The position numbers were made by a program, and so were the translations under genes. The notes below the pieces were generated by a model. The model saw only the letters and a list, made by a program, of their open reading frames with translations. It did not search any database and was not told the origin of the DNA. 64,000 nt of DNA from an uncultured bacterium (GTDB lineage Bacteria; Bacillota; Clostridia; UBA1381): NCBI GenBank assembly GCA_905215805.1, contig CAJMRL010000003.1, positions 170,161 to 234,160 of the forward strand, read 5' to 3'. Shown here in pieces: positions 14,407 through 23,634 of the stretch. Every line of letters begins with the position of its first letter. The stretch's first letter is position 1.

Positions 14407-16755
14407 TTACCATACCCGCACTCTGTTTTCCGGTGCGACCCACATCCCGTCGTTTTCGGTTATGCCGAAGGCTTCATAGAATTCGGGACAGTTGACAACA
14501 CATCTGTTTACTCGGAGTTTGGCATCGGAGTGGTAGTCAAAGGTGGCGGCATATTGTGCATAGGCGCGCGTTGTTGTCGCTGCCATACATTTTGCGAAGC
14601 TTGTATAAAGCGTCTTAAAGTCAGGCGATTCGCGGCGTGATTCTATCTCTGTTATGCACTGTACAGCTCCCTGGTCAGCTATGTTTTCACTCAGTGTCAG
14701 CGTACCGTTCATCGGTATGCCGGGAATGCCTTCACAGCTGTCGTAGAATGCTATCATATCGGCACAGAGGTCGTTGAACGTGTTATAATCTTCAGGCGTC
14801 CACCAGTCGGCGGCGTTACCGTTCTCGTCAAACTTTGCGCCGTTATTGTCAAAGGCATGTGTGATCTCATGCGCTATGATAAAGCCGATCCCTCCGAGGT
14901 TTTCTTCAAACGATGCGTTTACATCATAAAGCGGCGCCTGGAGGATAGCCGCCGGGAAGGTTATGTCATTGGAAGTAGCGGTGTAATATGCATTCACTGT
15001 AAAGGGCTCAAGCGCCCATTCCGACTTATCCACAGGCTCATAAAGGAGTTTTGCGTTATAATCCTTTTCGGCTTTTTTCAAACGCACGGTGTTATCAAAA
15101 TAACTGCCGCCGTTTTCGGGTGATACTATTTCTGCTTGATCAGCAGGGCATACGAAGCTATCGGGATATCCTACCTTTATCATAAGTGTATCGAGCTTTT
15201 TCAATGCGGCTGCTTTTGTGGTATCGCTCATCCAAGTGAGTGCGCCGATGCGTTCTTTATAAAAATCCACAATTTCCATAGCCATCTCTTCAACGTCCTG
15301 TTTGGCTTCTTCAGAAAAGAAACGCTCTGAATATAGTTTGCCTATATATTCGGGCATCGCGCCCTGCAGCTGCATTGTATACATGTCCTCCTCCGAGACG
15401 GAGGTATCGGTACCAAGCAGCTTTTCCGAAAATTCTTTTGAGACCGCTTCAAAATCCCTGCTCACAGTGCTTCCGTAACGGAGCAGCAGCTGTATTTTCA
15501 TGTACGCTTTGAGTGATTCGAGATTTTCATCTTTTATATATTCCGCAAGCGCTCTTGTGAGACCAACATCCGTAACCACTATGCGATCCGTCGACTCAAG
15601 GTGCGAAGCGGAATACACCATGTCAAGAGCGAGTCCCGAAAACATACTTTTCAATTCATCCATCGTAAACAAGTTATATGCCTTGGCAACATCGCTGTAG
15701 TCCTCTCTGTTCATTGCCGCGTTCGCAAGGGTTTTTTCAAACTCGAAATAAAGGCGTGCACCTTCTGCTGCGCTTTGTTCATCCTCCCCAGCCAGCATCA
15801 AAAGCTTGCTCATATGGTCTGTGAATATCTGCATTTGCGCACTATTGCTGTCCTCATAGAACTCCTTCGTGAAAGAGGTTTCCGGCACATCAAAGGAAGC
15901 CGCATGCTTCGTGCTGTCTTTCATATCAGTAACAACGGAAAAATCCATAAGCGGAGCAAAACAGATCTCTTCTGAAAGCTTTGCATTTACCTTTATGAGA
16001 TCCGCTGCTGTTCCGGCTCCGTCAATCATATCAAGATATTTATTTAACAGTTCTGTTCCCGCATTGTCGTCCTTGCCGACTGCAGTCATACTCTGATACA
16101 TGTCCGAGAGCTTTTGCTCCGGGGTGCCATATTCATGTTCTTTTGATGTGATTTCCTCTATGATTTCTTTGATTTGTCCGGTAGCTTTCTCATTCAGGTC
16201 ATATAACGTACCGCCCATTGTGAGTCCGGGAAGGGGTTCCATAGATTCAAGCGCATTCTTGTTTACGGACGCATAAAAATCATCCTTTAAATTTGTGCCG
16301 AAAAGAGAATAGACACGTTCGATAAACAGTTCCGCCTGATCCCTTGTGACAGGCTCGTCAGGCAAAAAGCGCCCGTCGCCTGTCCCTGCGATGATCCCGG
16401 CATCAAACACATCCGACAGCTCCGTTTTTGCCCATTCCGGTACATCCGTGAATTCCTCTGCCGGTATCGCAACACGCGCATTGTGACCGACCGGCGTCGG
16501 AAGCCCGCCGAACGCGCGGTCAAGCATAACAAGAAATTCAGCGCGAGAAACACTTTCATTTTCCCGCAGGCTGCCGTCTTCGTAGCCTTTGATGATATCT
16601 GATGTGGTAACGCCGCTGTTGTAGTCATCCGCTGCATTTGCAAGTATCGCTGCCGATTCGCCGCGTGTCATGTATGGATCTGCAGCTAAAGACATTGTAC
16701 TTGAAAATAAAAGGGATACCAACAGGGCAAGTGATGCAAGTTTTGTTTTTATCAT
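14407..16755 (-). CDS. Secreted SLH-domain M13 (neprilysin-like) metallopeptidase
   Basis: 782-residue surface zinc peptidase. Start at 16755 is set by AAGGAG 8 bases upstream and a signal peptide (cleavage near LAA-DP, residue 24); the frame stays open further upstream, inside the permease gene, but without a start signal. Residues 25-165 contain SLH repeats (VSRAEFLVMLDRAFG, FTDVPEWAKTELSDVFDAGIIAGTGDG, VTRDQAELFIERV) for cell-wall anchoring. The catalytic part has NAYY, HEITH (629-633), ENIAD with the third zinc ligand (about 690) and the C-terminal motif DGMWVAPENRVRVW. SLH-M13 fusions are unusual; here it follows an immunity-type ABC transporter and may process extracellular peptides. 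Confidence 0.93.
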   Translation of the reverse strand: MIKTKLASLALLVSLLFSSTMSLAADPYMTRGESAAILANAADDYNSGVTTSDIIKGYEDGSLRENESVSRAEFLVMLDRAFGGLPTPVGHNARVAIPAEEFTDVPEWAKTELSDVFDAGIIAGTGDGRFLPDEPVTRDQAELFIERVYSLFGTNLKDDFYASVNKNALESMEPLPGLTMGGTLYDLNEKATGQIKEIIEEITSKEHEYGTPEQKLSDMYQSMTAVGKDDNAGTELLNKYLDMIDGAGTAADLIKVNAKLSEEICFAPLMDFSVVTDMKDSTKHAASFDVPETSFTKEFYEDSNSAQMQIFTDHMSKLLMLAGEDEQSAAEGARLYFEFEKTLANAAMNREDYSDVAKAYNLFTMDELKSMFSGLALDMVYSASHLESTDRIVVTDVGLTRALAEYIKDENLESLKAYMKIQLLLRYGSTVSRDFEAVSKEFSEKLLGTDTSVSEEDMYTMQLQGAMPEYIGKLYSERFFSEEAKQDVEEMAMEIVDFYKERIGALTWMSDTTKAAALKKLDTLMIKVGYPDSFVCPADQAEIVSPENGGSYFDNTVRLKKAEKDYNAKLLYEPVDKSEWALEPFTVNAYYTATSNDITFPAAILQAPLYDVNASFEENLGGIGFIIAHEITHAFDNNGAKFDENGNAADWWTPEDYNTFNDLCADMIAFYDSCEGIPGIPMNGTLTLSENIADQGAVQCITEIESRRESPDFKTLYTSFAKCMAATTTRAYAQYAATFDYHSDAKLRVNRCVVNCPEFYEAFGITENDGMWVAPENRVRVW

Positions 16756-16757
16756 GA

Positions 16758-17486
16758 TTACAGCTCCTTTCGTGACATCAGGATACTCCCTGCTATTGTA
16801 AACAGTGCGATGTATCCAATACATATCAGTATAAACGGGACATAGCCGCTTGCTATCATTTGCTGCGGAGAATTGGAATTCATTCCGTATGCCATGAGCG
16901 AATATGGCCAGATATGCCCGAGATCCTTTGCGAGGAACACAAGCCCCGAGATCCCGCCGGCCAGTGCTATACCGATTGGCAGCGCAAAGCTTCTGATCAG
17001 CATGGATATCACAAGCTGTGCTGCGGCCATCACTGCACCGCCCAATGTGCCGAAAAGACACCATATCGCTATATCTTTTATCGGCAGCGCGGCGGTTATG
17101 CCGACAATCTTCCCGGATATTACAAACAGGACGCCAATCCATATTTCACTTATGAATATCATAAAAGTGATCATGATGAGTTTTGCCACAAATATCCCGC
17201 ATTTGGATACCGGCATCGTCAGCGTTTTGTTCCAGTTGTGGTTATTCTGTTCCAGCCGCATGATGTATGCACAGTATATACCTACCATGATCGGCAGAAA
17301 GAAATAGCATGTGAAAAGCGTATGCTGGGTCCAGAGGCTGTACCATTCGCTTGTGAGAAGCTCCAGATTCCCAAGATAATTGATCGTCCCCAAGACCGCG
17401 GGAACGATGGGCATTAACAAAAATGCGATCCATACGGGTGAACGCTTCAGCTTCATTTGCTCCGCTCTTATCAATCTCAATAACAT
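16758..17486 (-). CDS. Lantibiotic-immunity ABC permease, MutG/SpaG-like
   Basis: 242-residue ABC-2 permease with six predicted membrane helices. The start at 17486 is favoured over upstream in-frame codons because AAAGGAG lies about 11 bases before it. The N-terminal RAEQMKLKRSPVWIAFLLMP and internal NHNWNKTLTMPVSK are typical of the LanG subunit of LanFEG transporters, which expel lantibiotics from the membrane to protect the cell. It follows LanE by 5 bases and is followed by the SLH peptidase 2 bases after its stop. No lantibiotic precursor gene was found, so this is probably resistance rather than producer immunity. Confidence 0.88.
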   Translation of the reverse strand: MLLRLIRAEQMKLKRSPVWIAFLLMPIVPAVLGTINYLGNLELLTSEWYSLWTQHTLFTCYFFLPIMVGIYCAYIMRLEQNNHNWNKTLTMPVSKCGIFVAKLIMITFMIFISEIWIGVLFVISGKIVGITAALPIKDIAIWCLFGTLGGAVMAAAQLVISMLIRSFALPIGIALAGGISGLVFLAKDLGHIWPYSLMAYGMNSNSPQQMIASGYVPFILICIGYIALFTIAGSILMSRKEL

Positions 17487-17491
17487 GTGTA

Positions 17492-18265
17492 TCATATCTC
17501 CTTTCTGCAAAACAAGTATTTTCCAACCGCATAGAACAGTATCGCATACACCGCTGCAATGATATATACGTATGGTTCGACCGGCATGATCTCAAAATAT
17601 GCGTCTGCATAACGTGTCTCCTTTGTCCAGCCGAAAAGCCCCACAAACTGCATTGCTCCGTAAAAGCCCCACGGCAGCAGCTGCCTTAAAAGCGGGAGCT
17701 GTGGCAGGAACATGGAGAATAGTCCCGCGAATGTGCCGATCACGCCGGTAAAAAAGGACACCGCCTGATTTTTGAACAACATGGAAAGCCCATGTTGAAA
17801 TATGTATATCACGACTGTCGGCGCCATGATGCACGCCAGATACCTTAGGTACATACCCATAGGCGGCGCTCCTTCAAAACCTATGAATGTTCCGAACACG
17901 AGAACAACTGCCCAATAGATCAATACACATAGGATCATCAGTACAATTCCTATGATCAGCTTTGCATCATAGATTTTTTCTCTCTTTTCCAGTGCGAAAA
18001 GGTGTTTAAAAGCAGAAGCTTTATGTTCCGCATCAGCAAGCCGTGAAGCGACTACCGTTGCCATGATAGGGAAAAATATCCCGTTTGCCAATGGGAGCTG
18101 ATAAAGCATCATGACCCAACCGTTCTTCATGATAAAATCGGCATTCGTGCCGGAGTAATTACCGTAGAGCGAGAACACGAGTCCTGCTGCAACGATCGCA
18201 AGCGAGGTGAGAAAGACATATCTGTGGCGCATTTTCAAAAGCTCGCATTTTAAAAGCTTTATCAT
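17492..18265 (-). CDS. Lantibiotic-immunity ABC permease, MutE/EpiE-like
   Basis: 257-residue ABC-2 permease with six predicted helices, starting LLKCELLKMRHRYVF as LanE subunits do, and containing the cytoplasmic DAEHKASAFKHLFALEKREKIYDAK loop that contacts the ATPase. ATGA overlap with the upstream ATPase gene and near-contact with LanG downstream show one operon. With LanF and LanG it should form the membrane pore of a lantibiotic exporter. Confidence 0.88.
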   Translation of the reverse strand: MIKLLKCELLKMRHRYVFLTSLAIVAAGLVFSLYGNYSGTNADFIMKNGWVMMLYQLPLANGIFFPIMATVVASRLADAEHKASAFKHLFALEKREKIYDAKLIIGIVLMILCVLIYWAVVLVFGTFIGFEGAPPMGMYLRYLACIMAPTVVIYIFQHGLSMLFKNQAVSFFTGVIGTFAGLFSMFLPQLPLLRQLLPWGFYGAMQFVGLFGWTKETRYADAYFEIMPVEPYVYIIAAVYAILFYAVGKYLFCRKEI

Positions 18266-18993
18266 AGACTCACGTCCTTTCCGGTGAGGTCAAGGAATAT
18301 TTCTTCGAGGGATTTATCTTTATCCAGCTCATGCAGGCGGCTCAGCTCGCCTTGATATTTCATCCTGCCTGCGGCGATGATGCCTATATCATCCGCCATT
18401 TGGTCGATCTCCGACAGCAGATGGCTTGAAACGATGACCGTCATCCCATACTGTTCCGGCAGAGAACGTATCAGCTCGCGCATTTCCTGTATGCCAGCCG
18501 GATCAAGTCCGTTTGTCGGCTCATCCAGGATCAGCAGCTTTGGAAACGACAAAAGCGCTGATGCAAGCCCCAACCGCTGCTTCATGCCAAGTGAATACGC
18601 TGCAGTTTTTTTGTTTCCTTGCCTGTCAAGCCGGACAATCTTAAGTACCTCGTCTATGTTTTTTTCCGGAACACCGAGTATGGTTTGATATATTTTGAGG
18701 TTCTCCCGTGCAGTCAAATGTCCGTAATATGACGGCGACTCAATCAGCGAGCCGATGGACCGCAGTATGGGAAGCCTGTTCTTTGGAGTGAGTCTTTTAC
18801 CGAAAATCGTGATCTCACCGTCTGTAGGGCGGACAAGGCCTAAAAGCATTTTGAGCGTCGTAGATTTACCGGCACCGTTCGGCCCGAGAAACCCGTAGAT
18901 GCGCCCTTCACGCACATTCATGTTGAGGTGCGAGACGCATTCCGTGCCTCCGTATTCCTTTGTAAGCATTGTTGTAGTTACTGTTTCCTTCAA
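18262..18993 (-). CDS. Lantibiotic-protection ABC ATPase, LanF-like
   Basis: 243-residue ATPase of the MutF/EpiF/SpaF group. Walker A GPNGAGKST (about 36-44), signature SLGMKQRLGLASALL, Walker B LLILDEPTNGLDP and switch His in VSSHLLSEI are intact, and the LanF-type E-loop replaces a canonical Q-loop near SIGSLIESPSYYG. The start is TTG at 18993, with AGGAAG upstream. It is divergent from the regulator-kinase pair at 19164; the shared intergenic region carries three 11-bp-spaced repeats facing this operon. Confidence 0.93.
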   Translation of the reverse strand: MKETVTTTMLTKEYGGTECVSHLNMNVREGRIYGFLGPNGAGKSTTLKMLLGLVRPTDGEITIFGKRLTPKNRLPILRSIGSLIESPSYYGHLTARENLKIYQTILGVPEKNIDEVLKIVRLDRQGNKKTAAYSLGMKQRLGLASALLSFPKLLILDEPTNGLDPAGIQEMRELIRSLPEQYGMTVIVSSHLLSEIDQMADDIGIIAAGRMKYQGELSRLHELDKDKSLEEIFLDLTGKDVSL

Positions 18994-19049
18994 ATCAGAG
19001 CACTTCCTTTCAAGATTTATTCATTGACTTTCTGTCTGTGATATGATCA

Positions 19050-19142
19050 TATAATATCGACCTGATTTTAAACTTAAGCTATCCTTAATTTAACCTTAAA
19101 TTTTTCAAAGCCCTTTCAAAACCACTGTCTTTGTGGTAGAAT
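19050..19142. promoter_or_regulatory. Divergent control region with three 11-bp-spaced LanR-type boxes
   Basis: On the minus strand TTAAGG, TTAAGG and TTAAGT (19099-19094, 19088-19083, 19077-19072) repeat at exactly 11 bp, then a TATTAT/TTATAT -10-like sequence lies 15-17 nt on, near 19050-19057. Direct repeats replacing the -35 are the mark of NisR/SpaR-type boxes. On the plus strand TTTCAA and TAGAAT (19137-19142) with a 17-nt spacer could drive the regulator gene. Confidence 0.6.
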
Positions 19143-19163
19143 ACTTCTTAGGAGGTATCTTTT

Positions 19164-19868
19164 ATGGACGAACTTTTAAATAAGAAAATACTCATCGTGG
19201 ATGATGAACCAGAGCTGCTTCAGATGATAGAGGATATCCTTTTTTCTGAAGGATTTTTTAATATATGCACCGCGCCGGACTGCGCAAAAGCGCTCTCGCT
19301 TGCGCGGGCGCAAACTATGGCTCTTTTTGTACTTGATGTGAACCTTCCGGACGGCAACGGGTTCATGCTTTATAACGAGCTTCGGAAAATATCGCAGGCA
19401 CCGGTGATATTTCTCACGGCCCGCGGCGAGCCGGAGGACAGAATTCGCGGTTTGGGTCTTGGGGCGGACGATTATATCGTAAAGCCGTTTTTACCGAAAG
19501 AGCTGGTGCTTCGTATCCGGGCGCTTTTAAGGCGCGCCTATCCATCAATGGAAAAGGCGACCGAGTTTACAGTAGCGGGAAAGATCATCGATACCGATAA
19601 TGCTGAGGTAAGATCGGGTGAAACATCAGTACCACTTACGGCAAAAGAACTGATCCTTATCAAAAAGCTGTGGGAAAACAAAAACAGGATTGTGACAAAC
19701 GATGCGCTTTGCCTTGCTGCATGGGGTGAAGATTACTATGGACATGAAAACAGCCTTATGGTACACATAAGACATTTGAGGGAAAAGATAGAAAACGAGC
19801 CGTCTTCCCCGCAGCATATTGTAACGGTAAAAGGGCTCGGGTATAAGTTGGTGACAAACGATGAATAA
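19164..19868 (+). CDS. OmpR-family response regulator, LanR-like
   Basis: 234-residue regulator. Receiver with DDEPE, phospho-acceptor Asp in LFVLDVNLPDGNG (about residue 57), Thr in FLTARG and Lys in IVKPF; winged helix with VPLTAKELILIKKL and LMVHIRHLREKIE..VKGLGYKL. AGGAGG lies upstream. Its 8-base overlap with the kinase and divergent LanFEG operon point to a SpaR/NisR-type role: activating the transporter when the kinase senses a lantibiotic. Its probable binding sites are the three repeats at 19072-19099. Confidence 0.93.
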   Translation: MDELLNKKILIVDDEPELLQMIEDILFSEGFFNICTAPDCAKALSLARAQTMALFVLDVNLPDGNGFMLYNELRKISQAPVIFLTARGEPEDRIRGLGLGADDYIVKPFLPKELVLRIRALLRRAYPSMEKATEFTVAGKIIDTDNAEVRSGETSVPLTAKELILIKKLWENKNRIVTNDALCLAAWGEDYYGHENSLMVHIRHLREKIENEPSSPQHIVTVKGLGYKLVTNDE

Positions 19869-21177
19869 AACTGCACTTAAAATATTTGTACTGTTTTCAG
19901 TAACCGCGGGAGTGATAGCGACAATCCTTATGGTGATAAACTTTTTTAGCGTTGCGCTCGTCGGCAGTGATGTATCAACAGTATCGAGCGGGCAAAGAGC
20001 GCTTCTTGCTGAGATCAGCGATAGCCTTGAAGCAGGCAGCCGCGAGGTTTTGCTGCCGGAGGGCTACTGGTGTATGCTGATCGATGAGAGCGGCAATGTG
20101 GTATGGGATCAAGACAAACCTGATGATGTGCCGGATACGTACACAATCAACGATATTGCGCGCATGTCGAGATGGTTTTTAAACGATTATCCGGTATACA
20201 CCAGAACAGAGGATTATGGGCTTCTGGTTCTTGCAAAGCCTAAAAATGCCGTTGGAAAATATCAGATGGAATATTCTATGAGCTGGTTTGACAGCCTGCC
20301 GCAGAGATTGGTGTATGTTCTGCTTTTTAACCTCCTTCTGGCAACGGTGCTTGCCTGTATTTTTGGGACGAGTCTATACCGCAGAATACGCGAACTTACA
20401 CGAGGTTTAAGCGATCTTCGTGCAGAAAAGCCGGTAAAGCTTAGGGAACGTGGGATATTCAGAGATATCTATCGTAATATAAACATCACATCTGCGGCGA
20501 TAGAACGAAAAAATAAGGCTTTGAGTATCCGTGAGAGTGCAAGGCGGAACTGGATAGCCGGAATCTCTCATGATATAAGGACGCCGCTTTCCGTGATTAC
20601 CGGATACGCCGAAGCGCTCTCTGAAAACAAGGAGCTTTCCGAGAACAACAAACACCGGGCAGAGGTGATCGTATCAAACAGTATGAAGATAAAAAAGCTG
20701 ATAGAAGATTTAAACCTAATCTCATCGATGGAATACGATATGCAGCCTTCCAAACGGCAGCCGGTTAAAATTTGTCCGTTGATCCGGCGTGTTTCTGCCG
20801 AGATATTAAACAACAAAATGTCAGACCGGTTTTCCGTTGCGCTTGATCTGAAAGCGGAAGGCGCAGCAGTCATGGGGGATGAAGGTTTGCTTGAAAGAGC
20901 GGTGTATAATGTGATAAACAATGCCGTCACACATAACAAAGACGGCTGCACCATACAAATAAAGGAGTATGAAAAAGGCGGCAATATCGTAATCGAGATC
21001 CGGGATAACGGAACAGGGGTGCCGGATAGTGTACTTGAAAATATCGATAAGATACCGAAAACCACACATGGGATAGGCCTTCCGATGGCGTATAGGATCG
21101 TGTCGGTCCACGGCGGCAGGTTTGAATCATACAATGATAACGGATTTTGCATCATGATGACGTTTCCGAGGGAATAA
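19861..21177 (+). CDS. Sensor histidine kinase, LanK-like
   Basis: 438-residue kinase with two membrane helices (about 9-33 and 152-173) flanking an extracytoplasmic sensor domain of some 115 residues, then a HAMP-like region, the phospho-His box GISHDIRTPLSVITGYAE, N box NVINNAVTHN, DNGTGVP and GIGLPMAYRIV. The large external domain differs from the short-sensor kinase at 5352 and matches NisK/SpaK-type receptors that bind peptides directly. Followed by a bidirectional terminator. Confidence 0.92.
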   Translation: MNKTALKIFVLFSVTAGVIATILMVINFFSVALVGSDVSTVSSGQRALLAEISDSLEAGSREVLLPEGYWCMLIDESGNVVWDQDKPDDVPDTYTINDIARMSRWFLNDYPVYTRTEDYGLLVLAKPKNAVGKYQMEYSMSWFDSLPQRLVYVLLFNLLLATVLACIFGTSLYRRIRELTRGLSDLRAEKPVKLRERGIFRDIYRNINITSAAIERKNKALSIRESARRNWIAGISHDIRTPLSVITGYAEALSENKELSENNKHRAEVIVSNSMKIKKLIEDLNLISSMEYDMQPSKRQPVKICPLIRRVSAEILNNKMSDRFSVALDLKAEGAAVMGDEGLLERAVYNVINNAVTHNKDGCTIQIKEYEKGGNIVIEIRDNGTGVPDSVLENIDKIPKTTHGIGLPMAYRIVSVHGGRFESYNDNGFCIMMTFPRE

Positions 21178-21235
21178 CAAATTTCCATGAATCTCATTTA
21201 TTTTATTCTTTTCCGAAAAAATATTTCTGCAATCA

Positions 21236-21271
21236 AAACGACGGTTTGGAGCAAATTCCAAACCGTCGTTT
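21236..21271. terminator. Bidirectional 15-bp terminator hairpin
   Basis: AAACGACGGTTTGGA (21236-21250) and TCCAAACCGTCGTTT (21257-21271) pair perfectly around a 6-nt loop, with A residues before and T residues after. It separates the convergent kinase and FtsX permease genes. Confidence 0.88.
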
Positions 21272-21300
21272 CTCTGGTGTCTATTATGCATAAAATACCC

Positions 21301-23634
21301 TTATAGTTCATTTATCGTCTCTGTTATCGCCATGTTCCTTATTCGCTTTGCCGGAGTATATACCGCAATGAAAACAGCAAAAACCTCATAAAGAACAATG
21401 ATACATAACAATGGCAGCGGCAGGCTCCATGCGATTCCAAAATATCGCGTGATTAAGCTCAGGTGCAGGAAACGGCTCAATAAAAGCCCGGCTCCGCAGC
21501 CGATCACAAGCCCCCAGACCGCATAGGTAAGCGCTTCTGCGCAAATCATGCGGGTAAGCTGCCGTCCGTCCATACCTACGGCTCTCATGGCTCCGTATTG
21601 CCTTATTCGGGCAGTTACACTCATGGAAACACTGTTCACAATATTAAACAGCGTAATCATGGCAATGATCGCCAGAAAACTGTATAAAACCAGCTGTGCA
21701 GCCAGATAGGTGGCGGCATCATCGCGATTGCTTTCCCGCAGGTCGGAGAATATCACGTCATTGTCCGCAAGATTGCTGATGGCTTGTATCGTTTCATCGT
21801 CTGCATTATCGCTTAATTGTATTCCGATAAGACTGTAATTCTGTTCTCCTGTCAGCCATTCAAAGGTCTCGGAAGAACAAATGACGCTGTATTCGCTCGG
21901 ATATACGCCGGAAGAAACAGCGCATGCGATCACGACTTCCTTTCCGTCGATTTGGACAGTATCACCAACCTGCAGGGGATTGTCCTTGTTGCTTATCGTC
22001 ATAACCTGACCGCTGTTTCCGTAGATCGCGGCAATATCTCCTTCCACAATGGCGTCTGATGAAATATGGAGCAGATAATCGCTGTAAGACACAAGATTTA
22101 CATGATTTACTTCTTCCCTTGAGGAATCAGCCGAAACATTTTGTATATAGGAAGTCCCGTAAACATGTTCTACGCCCGTAATTGCATTGATCTCATCAAG
22201 CATACTTTTTTGCAGCACAAGCGAGTTGGCATAACCGTTGAGCGTGATATCCGGCTGCCATGACCGCAGGGACGGCACCAGTGCACGGGCAAAATCAAGT
22301 CCTACCGAAAAGCATAAGAACAGAATAATGCTGAGAGAAAAGCTTGCCGTCATCAGCAGCAGGTTTTTCTTGGATTCGGTCGCATGGTGGGCACCCAATG
22401 TCCACTCGATATTACCGAAAATCTTTCTTGAAGCATGCTTTGAAAAGCGCATTGTTTCGGTACTGCCGGATACTGCCGCCATCGGAGAGACCTTGGAGGC
22501 GCGTTTAGCCGGAGCCTGCGCCGCAAGCAGAACAGTTACGATCCCGACCAGAGCGCCGCAGATCAAGCCGATGGGGCTTAGAGCGAATACAGGCGTGAAC
22601 GCAAATTCGCCGCCGATACCATAATGCAGCAGGGCACAGAGCCCCCAGGTAATTATAGTACCCAAAACCAAGCCTATAGGGACGGCTGTTTTGCACCAGT
22701 TCAGCGCCTCAAGCCTTACGAAGCGTATTATCTGACTTCGGCTTGCTCCGATGCACCGCATCATTCCAAAGAATTTTGTGCGCTGAGCGACATTGCTGTT
22801 CATGCTGCCGGAGATCATCAGCACTCCTGCCAACAGGACCATAAGGAACAATACCGCGGCTATTCCGTAGAAATTTATCATAGACTCGTTGCTGCTTTGA
22901 CCTGCGATGCCCATGACAGCTGTATTTTCGGAAATGCTGTCTTGTGGCAGATCATATTCCTCCCGAATTTCCGTTATCGCTTTTGCCGCATCCGCTGCGC
23001 TGTGAAATTTCACATAGCATACCGGTGCATGTCCTGCAACATTGTTTTTATCCATGAGCGATGAAAAAGCTGTTTCCGTCATATATACCGCAACCAGATA
23101 AGTTTGTCCGGCATAATATTCCCGGTCATCAGAACCGAATGCGGAAATCGTATAATCGACATCGCCTGCCGGAGTGTGGATGGTTACACGGTCGCCAAGC
23201 TGCACATTTAAAGCAAGTTTTGCGTTGGAACTGAGGACAACTTCATTATCATTTTGCGGGAACACACCTTCTTCGATACTACTTGTGAGCTGCGTTAAAT
23301 ATGATTCGTCCGCAGAATAAAGAGCGGCGCTCCTTTCGTCTATGTAATAAGGCTTATCGGCATCAAAATTAAACACCGCTGAGCTGCCAACGGCGGTAAC
23401 ATCCTCCCGCCGGCCGATTTCCTCTGCAATATCCTGCGAAATGTTATTTAGGCGGATATGCCAGCTTCCGTGTCTGTCCTGCATGGACAGGCTTTCGCCG
23501 CGGATCGTCATATCTGCCGCACTAAAGATTGTGGTCACAAGCAGTACTGATATAATGATGCACAGCAGCGTCATTCTGTTCTGCCGTCTATGCACCTTTG
23601 CCGAGATCGGGATCAGGCTGAGATAGCTTTTCAT
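21301..23634 (-). CDS. FtsX-family ABC permease
   Basis: 777-residue permease; start at 23634 has GGGAGG 8 bases upstream and overlaps the ATPase stop (ATGA). It has an N-terminal helix, an extracytoplasmic domain, an FtsX block at about 255-375 (TKFFGMMRCIGASRSQIIRF), a second N-terminal-like helix near 425, a second extracytoplasmic domain and a final FtsX block ending near 770 (RIRQYGAMRAVGMDGRQL). Last gene of the minus-strand operon starting at the GPP34 gene; with the adjacent ATPase, kinase and regulator it makes another peptide-antibiotic response unit. Confidence 0.9.
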   Translation of the reverse strand: MKSYLSLIPISAKVHRRQNRMTLLCIIISVLLVTTIFSAADMTIRGESLSMQDRHGSWHIRLNNISQDIAEEIGRREDVTAVGSSAVFNFDADKPYYIDERSAALYSADESYLTQLTSSIEEGVFPQNDNEVVLSSNAKLALNVQLGDRVTIHTPAGDVDYTISAFGSDDREYYAGQTYLVAVYMTETAFSSLMDKNNVAGHAPVCYVKFHSAADAAKAITEIREEYDLPQDSISENTAVMGIAGQSSNESMINFYGIAAVLFLMVLLAGVLMISGSMNSNVAQRTKFFGMMRCIGASRSQIIRFVRLEALNWCKTAVPIGLVLGTIITWGLCALLHYGIGGEFAFTPVFALSPIGLICGALVGIVTVLLAAQAPAKRASKVSPMAAVSGSTETMRFSKHASRKIFGNIEWTLGAHHATESKKNLLLMTASFSLSIILFLCFSVGLDFARALVPSLRSWQPDITLNGYANSLVLQKSMLDEINAITGVEHVYGTSYIQNVSADSSREEVNHVNLVSYSDYLLHISSDAIVEGDIAAIYGNSGQVMTISNKDNPLQVGDTVQIDGKEVVIACAVSSGVYPSEYSVICSSETFEWLTGEQNYSLIGIQLSDNADDETIQAISNLADNDVIFSDLRESNRDDAATYLAAQLVLYSFLAIIAMITLFNIVNSVSMSVTARIRQYGAMRAVGMDGRQLTRMICAEALTYAVWGLVIGCGAGLLLSRFLHLSLITRYFGIAWSLPLPLLCIIVLYEVFAVFIAVYTPAKRIRNMAITETINEL

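Noticed and set aside
16756..17142. N-terminal extension of the SLH-M13 peptidase frame into the permease gene
   Set aside because: Signal peptide and ribosome site place the start at 16755; the extension overlaps a good permease frame on the same strand and is not protein-like.
16758..21177. Lantibiotic biosynthesis cluster
   Set aside because: Only LanFEG and LanRK are present; no LanM/LanB/LanC enzyme, LanT or precursor peptide was found in either strand around them.
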